This document shows positions 42,536-51,979 of a stretch of 64,000 bases of DNA, in pieces (within the stretch, counting starts at the first letter, position 1; every line of letters starts with the position of its first letter). Position numbers and translations under genes: made by a program. Below the pieces are notes generated by a model. It was given only the letters and a program-made list of their open reading frames with translations. It made no database searches and had not been told where the DNA came from. The stretch is from Aurantiochytrium sp. KH105 (taxonomy: Eukaryota; Sar; Bigyra; Thraustochytrida; Thraustochytriidae): positions 1-64,000 of the forward strand of contig BGKB01000037.1 in assembly GCA_003116975.1 (NCBI GenBank), written 5' to 3'.

Positions 42536-44857
42536 CTACATGGTGTCCACAAAAGCTTGCTGCAGTTCCCGCTCTCGCGCCTCCATGACCATTGCACGTT
42601 GCTGCCAATCCTCGAGGCGATTGGGAATGGCGGCCAGTTCAATTTGCTGCATGTGGGCAAAGGTTGACTGATTCCGCAAACTCGTTTCCAGCGAAGCCTG
42701 CGCCTCTTTGAAAGCCGCAGCAGCGCGGGCGGCGCGTTGTTGAAGTCCCAGAGTCAGTTTCGTCGCACGATCGACGAGTTTCGCGCGCTGACGTATCATC
42801 TCTTGAATGCGCGCTTCGATTGCGTGAAAGGTAAACGCACGGGCCTCCTCTGACGAGCCCACGGTCCCCTCTTCAAGCGTGAAAGGGGTCTCAGCAATGA
42901 GCTTTGTCTTATCTTTGCGACCCTTGGACACTCGCACTTCGGACGGCGCAACGCGCAACGAGGCGTGAGCAAGCTCTAATTGCTTGCCAAAGGCCTTCAG
43001 ATCGGGGTTCTCGTACGCGTCTCCAAACAACTCGCGCGACTCGTTGCGCAAGAGCTCGAACGCAGCTTCGATGCCTGCCGGACGCTTCCGATCACGTCCG
43101 TGCGCATCATCATCTACAAGTTTGTGGATCTCTTCCGCCCACGACCCTGCTATCGTCTCGCGCAAGCTTGCTTCTTCAACGCGGCTTACGAGCGCGAGGT
43201 CGACAGCAGCGGCGGCGGCGGCAGTGTCTTGCGGGGGCGCAGTCGTAGGAATGGGCAACTCACGCTTTGCCACATCCGTACGGTTGAGCAGCCGATGCTT
43301 TTCATTTGCAATGCGACGCTCGCGCTCAACTTTCTCCAAATGCGCAGCATCCTCGCTTCGTTTGTTGGCAGCATCTTCCTCGCCGTCGCTTGCAGCGGCC
43401 TCGGAGGCAAACTGACCTTCGTAATGGTCATATTTGGGTTCTGGAAGACCCTTGAGGCCGGCACGGAGCTGCGCCGTGGCTGCCTTGCGTTGCGCCTTGG
43501 CCTCGCGGCGCGAGGGCAAGGCTTCTGTCGCCGGCTCGACCTCTTGATTGATGCGCAAATGGTCCCTGACGCCGAGTTCAGCCGCTGCAGCAGCCGCGGC
43601 CGTTGTTACAGATGGCGCAAGTCGGACGCTCGGTGCAATCGCAGAACCAGCAAATCCAGTACCCTTGTCAATGGGAAGCGCTTTGCCGCCCTCGAGAGGC
43701 GTCTGCGCGTTGGATCGCTTCACGTGATTGCGCGCCTCTTCCATAACGAGGTCAGGCGCGACCGGCGTACGCATGGCGTCCCTACGCGCAGCAGATTCTT
43801 GCGCAGCATACGTGCAATCCAGCAGATCGGCACCAGTACCGGACGCCCGTACGCCTCGGGGACGCTTGCGACCGAGCTTGGCGATGATATCAATGTCTTG
43901 GTCTGAGACCTGGGGCGCGGGGAGGACCAAGGGAATCCGCTTTGCACGGACGGAGTTTCCAAGGTCTCCGTTTCGCTCGTCGACGAGCTTGAGTGCCTGC
44001 TCGAGATTGTCCTTGGCGAGTTTGTCAAACTTTTCGCGCTCGCGCTTGACCGCGGCGTCTGTTGCCTTGCGGCGCTTGTTCGGGTCGTCATTGGCGGCCT
44101 CGAGAAGCCTTTTTCGGCTCACGGCCGTATTCGCGCGTCGAACTCCCTCTTCTTGCTCCTCCGTTGTATCGTAGAAGCCTATGGGTACGCGTCTCTCGAA
44201 CGGGATTTCCGCAGCGTAGTCGATCTCACCCTTTTCGCGGCGGTCGAGCAGCGCGCGGTGCGAAGACATGCCGGCAGCCTTGAGTTCGCGATATTTTTGA
44301 AGCTTGGCCATGCGTCGAGCGTTCTCCAGGAGCTTTTCGCGAGCCTTTCGCTTGGCCTTTTTGCCGTTTACATTTGCGAGGCGTGCCTTGGCTTCGCTGA
44401 GCATTTCTTTTTCGTCGTCGTCCATGTCGATAGGATCGGGGCGCGCGGGTTTATCTTCAGGGTTGGTGTCAAGACGGTCGAGTCGGGCGTTGCGGGCTCT
44501 GTCGGCCTCGCCTTCTTGTCCCTGATCCTCCCCTGCGCCAGCCATGTCGAGTAGCTGGCCATAACGCTCGAGGCATTGCCCGGGCGTGCGGCCCACCATG
44601 GGAGCAATCGTCCGCCATTGCGTGGGCATAAGTTTCGTGAGATGAAGAAGTTTTTCGTCTTCCTCGCGAGTCCACTCAGTCTTCTTAATCATCGGATCAA
44701 GCCACTCGTTCCAGCGCCGCTTGCATTGTTTGGCGGTCTTGCGCGGGAGCAGGGATGCCACGCGCGGCCACTGGTTTTTGCCATATTTCATGATGGCTGC
44801 TTTGAGGATCTCATCCTCCGAGTTCTTCCACACGCCACCTTTGACGAGGACCCGCAT
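42536..44857 (-). CDS. CDC5L: Pre-mRNA splicing factor CDC5L/Cef1
   Basis: 773 residues. Two Myb repeats open the protein: residues about 7-54 (KGGVWKNSEDEILKAAIMKY, then KQCKRRWNEWLDP) and about 58-104 (WTREEDEKLLHLTKLMPTQW). The GRTPGQCLERYGQLLD end of repeat 2 and the following EDKPARPDPIDMDDDEKEML stretch are typical of CDC5L. The rest is helical and basic, with Ala runs. It is a core member of the NineTeen/Prp19 complex needed for spliceosome activation. Its presence agrees with the introns in RBX1. The start at ATG 44857 is the canonical N-terminus (MRVLVKGGVW versus MPRIMIKGGVW in animals). Confidence 0.95.
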   Translation of the reverse strand: MRVLVKGGVWKNSEDEILKAAIMKYGKNQWPRVASLLPRKTAKQCKRRWNEWLDPMIKKTEWTREEDEKLLHLTKLMPTQWRTIAPMVGRTPGQCLERYGQLLDMAGAGEDQGQEGEADRARNARLDRLDTNPEDKPARPDPIDMDDDEKEMLSEAKARLANVNGKKAKRKAREKLLENARRMAKLQKYRELKAAGMSSHRALLDRREKGEIDYAAEIPFERRVPIGFYDTTEEQEEGVRRANTAVSRKRLLEAANDDPNKRRKATDAAVKREREKFDKLAKDNLEQALKLVDERNGDLGNSVRAKRIPLVLPAPQVSDQDIDIIAKLGRKRPRGVRASGTGADLLDCTYAAQESAARRDAMRTPVAPDLVMEEARNHVKRSNAQTPLEGGKALPIDKGTGFAGSAIAPSVRLAPSVTTAAAAAAAELGVRDHLRINQEVEPATEALPSRREAKAQRKAATAQLRAGLKGLPEPKYDHYEGQFASEAAASDGEEDAANKRSEDAAHLEKVERERRIANEKHRLLNRTDVAKRELPIPTTAPPQDTAAAAAAVDLALVSRVEEASLRETIAGSWAEEIHKLVDDDAHGRDRKRPAGIEAAFELLRNESRELFGDAYENPDLKAFGKQLELAHASLRVAPSEVRVSKGRKDKTKLIAETPFTLEEGTVGSSEEARAFTFHAIEARIQEMIRQRAKLVDRATKLTLGLQQRAARAAAAFKEAQASLETSLRNQSTFAHMQQIELAAIPNRLEDWQQRAMVMEARERELQQAFVDTM

Positions 44858-45573
44858 GGTGACGACCTATTGTTGTCGGTTCTCGTTGTTCTTGCCTCCT
44901 GGCTTCTTCGCCGTCGCTTCTGTCTCAGGACGGTGGCGAGTGCGACTGGCCGGCGGCAAGTTGGTGCTCAGCAATGTCTCCTCGCTCGTCGCAGCCAAGA
45001 CGCCGGGCCGCAAGCGCGAGGCGAGTTCGCGGAGAGCGGATGGGCCTCTCTAGAGCTGCTCGCGCTGACGAGGCGCCGCCTCTCGCCGCCTCTGCCTTTG
45101 CGCCCGCGCCGCCCACACGCCGGCGCCGCGACCCCTTTCGCTTCTGGTTTTGCCTTCTCTGCTTGCTTGCTTGCTTGCTTGTTTGGCAAAAAAGAAAAGA
45201 AAAGAAAAGAAAAGAAAAGAAAAAGGACGAGTCGGGACCGAGTCGGGACAAGAAGAAAACATGAGGGGAAGGGGCACGACAAACCAACCTCCTGCGCTGA
45301 GTTCACAGGGCTTAACATTGGTCGTTGTGGCTGACCTTACAGTCAGTTCCCCAGGCCAAATGTGAATTGTCCCATCCGATCGGTCAAAGAATTGAGAGCA
45401 AGTGAAAGTCAACAAAGAGTAAACAGATGCTGAATGATTGATACGTGGCAGAGTACTTCGCAAAAACCATGATCTCGGTGATAGTTGGTAAGGAAGAAGA
45501 AATCTTGCAAGCGAGTTCCATCCATCTCGCATTATACAACACAAAAAAGAAGAAGAAAAGGAATAACACATGA
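44858..45573. other. Spacer between CDC5L and PH-domain genes
   Basis: Holds CTTGCTTGCTTGCTTG (about 45,163-45,180), an AAAAG array (45,188-45,225) and A/T-richer DNA. Lys/Arg low-complexity frames only. Confidence 0.6.
45188..45225. repeat. (AAAAG)n pentamer array
   Basis: Seven AAAAG units in the CDC5L upstream region (330 bases from the ATG). Confidence 0.9.
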
Positions 45574-47142
45574 TCAGTTCTCGAGCGCCGCAAGCAGACG
45601 CTTCGAGGTCGCTTCGACGTCGAGAGATGGTTGCACATCGTCAACAACCCGGGTAAGGCGCGCCCCGTCAGCGAACGAGCGATCCGCGCTGTCAAACATG
45701 ATGTCCTCGAGCTCAGTCATTCGCGTCAGGACAGTCGATTGGAGATTGAGACGTTCGACATCAAGAGCGTGCAAGGCCTTCAGCGCGACCTTCATGCGGA
45801 CAGCATGGCGGGATTCCTCCTTGCGCAAGGTAGTTTGCGTCTGCACGAGCATTGAGCGAATCGCCTCAATGTCCTCGGCAATGATCTCAGGCGTGCGCGA
45901 AGCCTGCTGACGAGATCGAAGGCGCGAGATGCCGAAAGCGGGAGCAAGGTTGACAACGTTGTCGTACTCGACCTGAAGCTCGCGAATCGACTGCTTCATA
46001 TCGTCAACACCCTTGTAGAGTCGTTCGAAGTTGGCGGCCGTCCCGTGGTGGTATCTGACAACACTTTCGAGCTCGCTTTGTACGCGTTCGACCATGTGCT
46101 GCACAGGCTCCAAGACCTCGTCCTGAAACGAAGCAAGGTACTTGCGTGTCAGCTCGACGCGGCGATCGAACGAACGGTACACCATGAGCATCATGCGAGC
46201 CGTAGAGCGCTGCTCGCTGGCAGCCACATCTTGCGACTTGTGCTGCTGCGCTTCATAAAGATCCACCTCGGCCTCGCCCATGCGCACAGATGTGCGCAAA
46301 TGGTCGTGCATGCGCTGAAGATCAATGAGAACGGGTCCAAAGTGCGCCACGAGCGCATTGTACGCGTGCAGCCCGTAATTGTCCCAGAGGCCTGCGTATT
46401 CGTTGGCAGAGGCCAAGAGCATGTCACGCCGCGTCTGGGTGGCAGCTTCCTCACCGACTTCCCGAGGCAAGTTCAGCCGAGCCGTCTCCTCTTCGTCAAT
46501 CTCTTCCTCCACCAGAAGAGCGGCAGGAGCACGCGGCGACGGGTTGTGACTCAGCGCACGGCGTAGATCTTCCTGGTGCTTGGCAAGGTCCTCCGCCGAG
46601 ATCATGATCGAAAGTCGGGTGAGGGGGTTGAGAGCAGCAGATACATCTTCGGAAGGGGCCATTTCCCAGGAGCGCAAAGCGTTGATGGCGAACTTGAGCG
46701 CATGAATCCACTTTCCGGCCGTGACACGCGCAAGGGCGCTCGAAGGCTCGCCCTTGGACTTGTCTGGCCTCAGGTAATATGTCCTTCCAAGGGTCAGAAG
46801 GCAAACGGTGGAGTGTCCGTAGAGCTCCACTCGCATGTGTATGTTGAGAGAGACCGTGCCCTTGGGCAGTGACTCGGGGTCTCTTTGCGTCGTAAAGTAT
46901 CTCAGCTCTGCGCGAGGTCCATTGCCGTTTTCAGGCGCTTTCGTGAGGAGCACAAAGTATCGCTTCTTTTCCCCAGAACCTTTGCGAAGGAGCGTACCTC
47001 TGCGAATCAGGCTTGGGGCTCGCGTCCGTGCTTTCGATTCGCGATCGAGCGTCTCGTCGCTCTTCTCCAGTTTGAAGCCTGCGCCGCGCTTCAGGAGGTA
47101 GCCTTCCATCTGCACGACCCAGACATCCTCCGCGAGAACCAT
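45574..47142 (-). CDS. PH-domain protein with long helical (BAR-like) region
   Basis: 522 residues from ATG 47142; the upstream TTG is not used and the Met of MEGYLLKRG (47109) is an alternative start. A PH domain covers about residues 11-160. It begins MEGYLLKRG and is interrupted by a basic insertion (RTRAPSLIRRGTLLRKGSG) before KKRYFVLL; it ends in a Trp-containing helix (AGKWIHALKFAINAL). Residues about 225-510 are mostly amphipathic helix with hydrophobic heptads (for example SFDRRVELTRKYLASFQDEV). That arrangement is like PH-BAR proteins, but no BAR signature is certain. Phosphoinositide binding and membrane shaping are inference. Confidence 0.78.
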   Translation of the reverse strand: MVLAEDVWVVQMEGYLLKRGAGFKLEKSDETLDRESKARTRAPSLIRRGTLLRKGSGEKKRYFVLLTKAPENGNGPRAELRYFTTQRDPESLPKGTVSLNIHMRVELYGHSTVCLLTLGRTYYLRPDKSKGEPSSALARVTAGKWIHALKFAINALRSWEMAPSEDVSAALNPLTRLSIMISAEDLAKHQEDLRRALSHNPSPRAPAALLVEEEIDEEETARLNLPREVGEEAATQTRRDMLLASANEYAGLWDNYGLHAYNALVAHFGPVLIDLQRMHDHLRTSVRMGEAEVDLYEAQQHKSQDVAASEQRSTARMMLMVYRSFDRRVELTRKYLASFQDEVLEPVQHMVERVQSELESVVRYHHGTAANFERLYKGVDDMKQSIRELQVEYDNVVNLAPAFGISRLRSRQQASRTPEIIAEDIEAIRSMLVQTQTTLRKEESRHAVRMKVALKALHALDVERLNLQSTVLTRMTELEDIMFDSADRSFADGARLTRVVDDVQPSLDVEATSKRLLAALEN

Positions 47143-47194
47143 GGTCTTGCACGGGCAATCGATGAGCAAACTTTGTACACGACGTGCTCAGCGC

Positions 47195-47195
<1 letters not shown>

Positions 47196-47234
<39 letters not shown>
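47196..47234. repeat. (CTG)13 trinucleotide array
   Basis: Thirteen CTG units, that is (CAG)13 in the direction of the PH gene, 54-92 bases upstream of its ATG. Likely in the leader of that transcript. Confidence 0.95.
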
Positions 47235-47235
<1 letters not shown>

Positions 47236-47744
47236 AGCGCGCGTTTGCTTGCTTCACTTGCTTCACTTGCTTTACTTGCTTCACGCACGCACGCGCGCGT
47301 CTGTGCGTGCGCACACCTTGCGCTGGAAAGACCGTCCCTTCGCTCGCTCCTCCTCCTCCTCCTGCGTCACGTCTCCCGTTCTGCCGCTCGCTCGCGCGCC
47401 GCGGCCGGCGGCCTCGCCCCGCTCTGCGCCCGCGCCCGCGCCCTCGCGCGCCTCGCTCGCGCGCTCCGCGTCCCCGCGCGCGCCGGAGCCCTCGCTCGAT
47501 CTCTGTTTGCTGCTGCGCCTTTCTCTCTCTCTCTCCCTCTCTCTCTCTGCTGTCTGTCGCCCCGTGTTGGCTGTACTATACTCCCACTGTGCGCGTGGTT
47601 TGTTCGAGTTCGCGTGTGTCTTTGTCGGGTTTCCGCGCGGCCCTCTTCACAGGCGCTCTTGCGGCACGCGCCGCGCGGGCGGGCGCACGCCCACCCTCGA
47701 TCCGCGCCCACCCTCCCGCCCTACTAACCCTCGCGGCGACCCGC

Positions 47745-47810
47745 GCGAGGCCGAGGCCGCCCTCGAGACCACGCCACGCGAGACCGAGGCCGCCCTCAAG
47801 ACCACGCCGC
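47745..47810. repeat. 33-base tandem duplication
   Basis: Two adjacent 33-base units beginning GCGAGGCCGAGGCCGCC and GCGAGACCGAGGCCGCC, differing at three positions. The period is a multiple of three, so a coding origin is possible. Confidence 0.75.
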
Positions 47811-47995
47811 GCTGGCTGGGCGGCCGCCGGAGCAGGGCCGCGCCGCGGCGCGTGGCGGGAGATGGATGGGACCGTGCGTGTTTTCTTTGGCCGGCCGGGG
47901 GCAACGAATGAACGGCGAGGATGATGAGCGAGGTGAACGACTACGGCGAGGGGAGCGAGGAGCTGCGTGGCGCGGCTTGGAGCTGCGTAGCGTGG

Positions 47996-48041
47996 GCTTG
48001 GCTTGGCTTGGCTTGGCTTGGCTTGGCTTGGCTTGGCTTGG
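47996..48041. repeat. (TTGGC)n pentamer array
   Basis: Nine perfect GCTTG units. Similar but degenerate pentamers occur at 21,575-21,630. Confidence 0.95.
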
Positions 48042-48850
48042 TGTAGGTATGATGTGATTTGGCGTGACTCAATTATTAACATGGCTTGGCATGCCATCAA
48101 TTCGTCGGCGTGCACAATGAATGCACAAGGTTGGATGCACTCCGCGAGAGGACGTCAAAGGCCTCGACGTGGACACGTAGAACGTGGTATAGAGCACTGG
48201 AAGCCTTGCCGCGAGAGAAGATGACCTCGGAAATTCCAGGACAGACAGAACGCCAGCTGCAGAATGCCCGTATGTCCCGAGATTTCGATCGTTGCATAGA
48301 CATGAAGGTGTTTGGCTACACAATGCCCAACGGGGGCATCCGAGCGGGGTCAAATGGCACGTATGCGCACGTGGTCTTACTTTTACCAAACGCGCATCAA
48401 TTACAGATGTGTTGTTAATAGTGACACAGCTAACGTGCGAATGTTACCCAAATATGATCTTCAATATCACGAAACGCTACGGGCAGCACCACCCGTGCAA
48501 CGGCAGTGGAGAGCCTAACGACCGACCGAAACGATCAAAGTCGCTGCGCTGCCAAACCGGGATAAGCGCGACGCCGAGCGCGCCGAGGCGGCGGCGGCGG
48601 TGGCGGCGGCGGTGGCGGCGGCGACGGAGAAGAAGGAGAAGGTGGACGCAGCGGTGCTCACGGGATTCACAACGGGGACGCTGGCAAAGCGGGCCCTGAC
48701 GCCGCAAACAGGTCGAAAGTAGAGGCCAAAGCACACGGTGCTTGGCCACGTCGTTGTGCCGTGCGAACTGCATACGTAAAAGTATAAACCCAAGCAGAAG
48801 CCGAGCAAGCTTGCAAGACCGAGCAGGACATTCTGTCGTTGGCTAGAAAC

Positions 48851-51040
48851 ATGACGGCTTCACCACGTAAAGAACTCTACGGCGGTGTCGACTTGCCCAA
48901 AACGACAAGCGTGCTTCGCACAACGCCGCGAGCACAGTTTGGAACAGCAGCTGTAAAAACACTCGCAAGACGCACGCCACGTAGAACACCGGCCTCGGCC
49001 TCGGCCTCGGCGAGCAGCGCCAGGGCTGAGCGGGGAGCCCTGACCCGTGAAGTCCCTACGCGAGAAGGCCCCTCCTCGCGAGGAGACGTTGCAACTCCAG
49101 ATGGGGGAGCAAAAGGAGCACCCCCAGCAGCAGCAAACGTAAACGCAAACGCAAACGCAAACGCAGGAAGTAGCGCAACGAGATCTCGTGGCATCGAGTA
49201 TAACGCGGGAGCGCCAGAAAGCGCCGTTGAGAACGTCATTGATAAAAAGGGTGGCCAAACGTACGCCAAAGGCAGGCTTCTCGGTAAAGGCGGATTTGCG
49301 AAATGCTACAAATTTCGTCATGTAACCAGCAAGCACGTTTGTGCAGGCAAGTGCGTCGAGAAGGCGTCCTTGAAAAAGGAGCGCGCGCGACGCAAGCTAC
49401 TCAGCGAGATCAAAATCCACCGATCGCTCTCGCACACGAACGTCGTTCGTTTTGAGCACTTTTTCGAGGACAAACACTTTGTCTACATCCTTCTCGAGTA
49501 TTGCAACAATCAAACACTCATGGAGCTTGTAAAGAGAAAGCGGCGCCTCAGTGAGTCGCACACGCGAACCATCATGCTTCAGCTTCTAGATGGCGTGGAG
49601 TACCTTCACAGCGTGAACGTGATTCATCGCGACCTCAAGCTGGGCAACATCTTCCTCACCGACGGTCTCAACGTCCGCATCGGCGACTTTGGGCTGGCTG
49701 CGCGCCTCGAACACAAGGAAGAAAAGAAGAAGACCATGTGCGGTACTCCAAACTACCTTGCCCCCGAGATCCTCGACGGAACGCTCGGCCACAGCTTCGA
49801 GGTCGACATTTGGTCCCTTGGCGTGATTCTCTACACGCTCTTGGTCGGCAAACCGCCCTTTGAAACGAAGAATGTCAAGCAGACCTACAAGCGCATTCAG
49901 GCGAATCTCTACGTGTTCCCTCGCGAGATTCCTCTCTCCGCAGAGGCCGTCGACCTGGTCCGCATCATCCTCAACAAGGATCCCAAGATGCGACCCTCAC
50001 TCAAGGCTATCCGCGCGCATCCCTTCTTCACCTGCGTTCACCCCCCTGCTGAACGTCGTCGCGACGACATCGCGAGTCCGTCGACTCGGACGTTTGCAGA
50101 CAAGGAGAATGCTGCTGCCTCTGGCAATCACGGCGCACGACCCCGCGCTTCACCCAAAATCAAGTCCCGTCACCAACTCGAACGTGAGCGCGCCGCGGAG
50201 CGCGGTCAATGGCTTCGTCAGTCACAGAACCCGCAGCACCCGCAGCAAGCTGACGTGCGCCGACTCGTCGCCGCGTCACCCAAGGTACCATCACCGTCGC
50301 CGCGGTCGAGTCGCCGGTCTTCCGAAGCATCGCCAATGTCTTTGGCATCGCCAACGACGCCCAAAGTACCCGCGCGATCCCCTGCCGAGGGCGCCCCACT
50401 CGTCGTGCAGAAATGGGTCGATTACACCTCTAAATACGGCTTGGGCTACCTCTTGCAAGGTGGTTTGGTAGGCGTGTATTTTAATGACGCCACCAAACTC
50501 ATTGTGGCGCCCAATCGATACGAATTCCAGTACTATGAGCGCGGCGCTCAAGACTTTGCGCGTCACACGCTGACGCGGTACCCCAAGGAGCTCCACAAAA
50601 AGGTTACGCTTGTCAAGCATTTCCGCAACTATCTCGAAAAGGAGCCTTCTGGAGACCCCGAGGCAACAGAGGCCGCAGCCGCGACCATGGCTGCAGCCGA
50701 GGCCATGGCGGCTTCGGCAGGTGGACGTTCCCCAGTTTCCCCCGAGCACTTTGAGGACGCGAGCGTCCCGCTGCCGTTTGTGAAGAAATGGGTACGCACG
50801 CGCCACGCCATTTTTTTCCGCCTCTCGAACCGCACCGTGCAGGTGGCATTCTTCGACGACACGCAAATCTTACTTTCTGCGCAGGCCAAACGTCTCACAT
50901 ACTTTGACAAGAGCCGTCAGGCACAAACACTGCCCATCGAGGAGGCGAAGATGGACGCAGAAATCTCCAAGCGTCTCCGCTACACCAAGGATGTCCTCCA
51001 CAAGCTCATTGCTGGTTCTTCGCCATCGCCGACTCGATAG
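48851..51040 (+). CDS. PLK1: Polo-like kinase
   Basis: 729 residues from ATG 48851. A disordered Arg/Ala/Ser/Asn leader is followed by a PLK-type kinase from about 137: LLGKGGFAKCYKF, HRDLKLGN (259-266), DFG (279-281) and TMCGTPNYLAPEIL with activation-loop Thr295. A Ser/Pro-rich linker leads to two polo boxes: PB1 from about 518 (VQKWVDYTSKYGLGYLL, with the conserved Trp) and PB2 about 640-715 (FVKKWVRTRHAIFFRLSN). PLKs drive mitotic entry, centrosome/basal-body and cytokinesis steps. PB2 reads FFDDTQILL where animal PLK1 has FFQDHTKLIL, so the His and Lys that grip phosphate are absent. The destruction-box-like RXXL content was not assessed. Confidence 0.94.
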   Translation: MTASPRKELYGGVDLPKTTSVLRTTPRAQFGTAAVKTLARRTPRRTPASASASASSARAERGALTREVPTREGPSSRGDVATPDGGAKGAPPAAANVNANANANAGSSATRSRGIEYNAGAPESAVENVIDKKGGQTYAKGRLLGKGGFAKCYKFRHVTSKHVCAGKCVEKASLKKERARRKLLSEIKIHRSLSHTNVVRFEHFFEDKHFVYILLEYCNNQTLMELVKRKRRLSESHTRTIMLQLLDGVEYLHSVNVIHRDLKLGNIFLTDGLNVRIGDFGLAARLEHKEEKKKTMCGTPNYLAPEILDGTLGHSFEVDIWSLGVILYTLLVGKPPFETKNVKQTYKRIQANLYVFPREIPLSAEAVDLVRIILNKDPKMRPSLKAIRAHPFFTCVHPPAERRRDDIASPSTRTFADKENAAASGNHGARPRASPKIKSRHQLERERAAERGQWLRQSQNPQHPQQADVRRLVAASPKVPSPSPRSSRRSSEASPMSLASPTTPKVPARSPAEGAPLVVQKWVDYTSKYGLGYLLQGGLVGVYFNDATKLIVAPNRYEFQYYERGAQDFARHTLTRYPKELHKKVTLVKHFRNYLEKEPSGDPEATEAAAATMAAAEAMAASAGGRSPVSPEHFEDASVPLPFVKKWVRTRHAIFFRLSNRTVQVAFFDDTQILLSAQAKRLTYFDKSRQAQTLPIEEAKMDAEISKRLRYTKDVLHKLIAGSSPSPTR

Positions 51041-51162
51041 GCAATTGCCCTTGCTTTGTCGTTCTGGCATTGAGGAAAGACGGACTATCCTGTGCACTGC
51101 ACTGTATAGCTGCAATCGCCATCTGGCGCTGCCAAAGACTCATGGCCTACCTTCGTCTGTCC

Positions 51163-51200
51163 GAGCTAGCTAGCTAGCTAGCTAGCTAGCTAGCTAGCTA
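51163..51200. repeat. (AGCT)n array
   Basis: Nine AGCT/TAGC units, self-complementary, directly before TATAAAAAAG. Confidence 0.95.
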
Positions 51201-51441
51201 TAAAAAAGAAAAGAAACTTTTGCAACGCTGTAGATCTCCCGATTCCGCTTTCTCCATCCATCAACCATCTCAACCATCGTCCTTCAGAGCAGAGCGCGTG
51301 TGCATCCGTGGATCCATCTTCGCCGGGGCCCCTTCCTCCTTCCTTCCCTCCGTCCGCCATTTTCTCGCCGGCGCGTCGAGGCACCGCTGCAGCGCGATCC
51401 CGGAACGTGCCGGACACGTTCCGGATACGAGTCCGTCGCGG

Positions 51442-51494
51442 CGCAAGTGGAGTTTCCGCGAACCGCCCACTTGCGCAGGGCGCCCGCAAGTGGG
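51442..51494. promoter_or_regulatory. Three CGCAAGTG/CACTTGCG elements upstream of the ATG8-like gene
   Basis: CGCAAGTGG (51442-51450), CCCACTTGCGC (about 51466-51476) and CCCGCAAGTGGG (51483-51494), about 490-540 bases before the ATG. Same core as upstream of GSIII and CK1-A. Confidence 0.5.
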
Positions 51495-51979
51495 CCTTTC
51501 CCTCCGAGCCGGTGCCCGGAGAACCCGCGGCTCGACCGCAACGCCTCGCTGTGCTGGCAGTAGGTATAGTATAGCAGACGACGATAGCAAATGAAACAAG
51601 AAATGAAAAGCGCTAGTAGGAACCTATACCTATACCCGCCAAGCAGAGCAAAACAAAGCGGACGAAGCAAACCCTCCTCGGCGAGCGGCCAGGCGACGGG
51701 CGCGGGCGCGAGCGCGAGCGCGGGCGCGAGCGCGGGCGGCGCGCGCGCGGCACCTTCCCGCGGCAGGCGGCAGGCGGCAGGCAGCAGGCCGCGCCGGCGA
51801 GCCCGGCGGGCCGCCGCGATCCGCGTGCGCGGGGAAGCCCTGGCGCCGGCGCAGCTGGCGGACGAGAGGAAGAAATCTCCGCGGTGCAGACGCACGGCAC
51901 AGACCATACAACCCGGGGCGCAGGGCGGGGCCGAGCGGCAGGGCGCGCGGGCGGAGGCGGCGGCGGCGCACAGGGGAAG

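Larger units (their letters stand above)
47143..48850. other. 1.7-kb divergent spacer, PH gene (-) and polo-like kinase (+)
   Basis: Contains a CTG array, CTTGCTTCA words (47,248-47,280), TCTC runs (47,521-47,550), a 33-base tandem duplication, a TTGGC pentamer array and a GGC-rich block (48,588-48,630). No gene could be supported. A + frame at about 48,540-48,714 ends in TEKKEKVDAAVLTGFTTGTL and a stop, and looks coding-like but lacks a start or a clear acceptor. Confidence 0.55.
51041..51979. promoter_or_regulatory. Upstream region of the ATG8-like gene
   Basis: Includes an AGCT array (51,163-51,200) running into TATAAAAAAG (51,199-51,208), three CGCAAGTG-type elements (51,442-51,494) and G/C-rich low-complexity DNA after 51,680. 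The reading frame of the next gene is open back to GTG 51,884 but has no earlier ATG. Confidence 0.5.

Noticed and set aside
47745-47810. 33-base repeat as part of a coding sequence
   Set aside because: The period suits codons, but no start or conserved frame extends far in either direction.
48540-48714. + frame ending VDAAVLTGFTTGTLAKRALT and stop
   Set aside because: Codon use resembles coding DNA, but there is a stop just upstream and no ATG or convincing acceptor. Could be a last exon; not enough to call.
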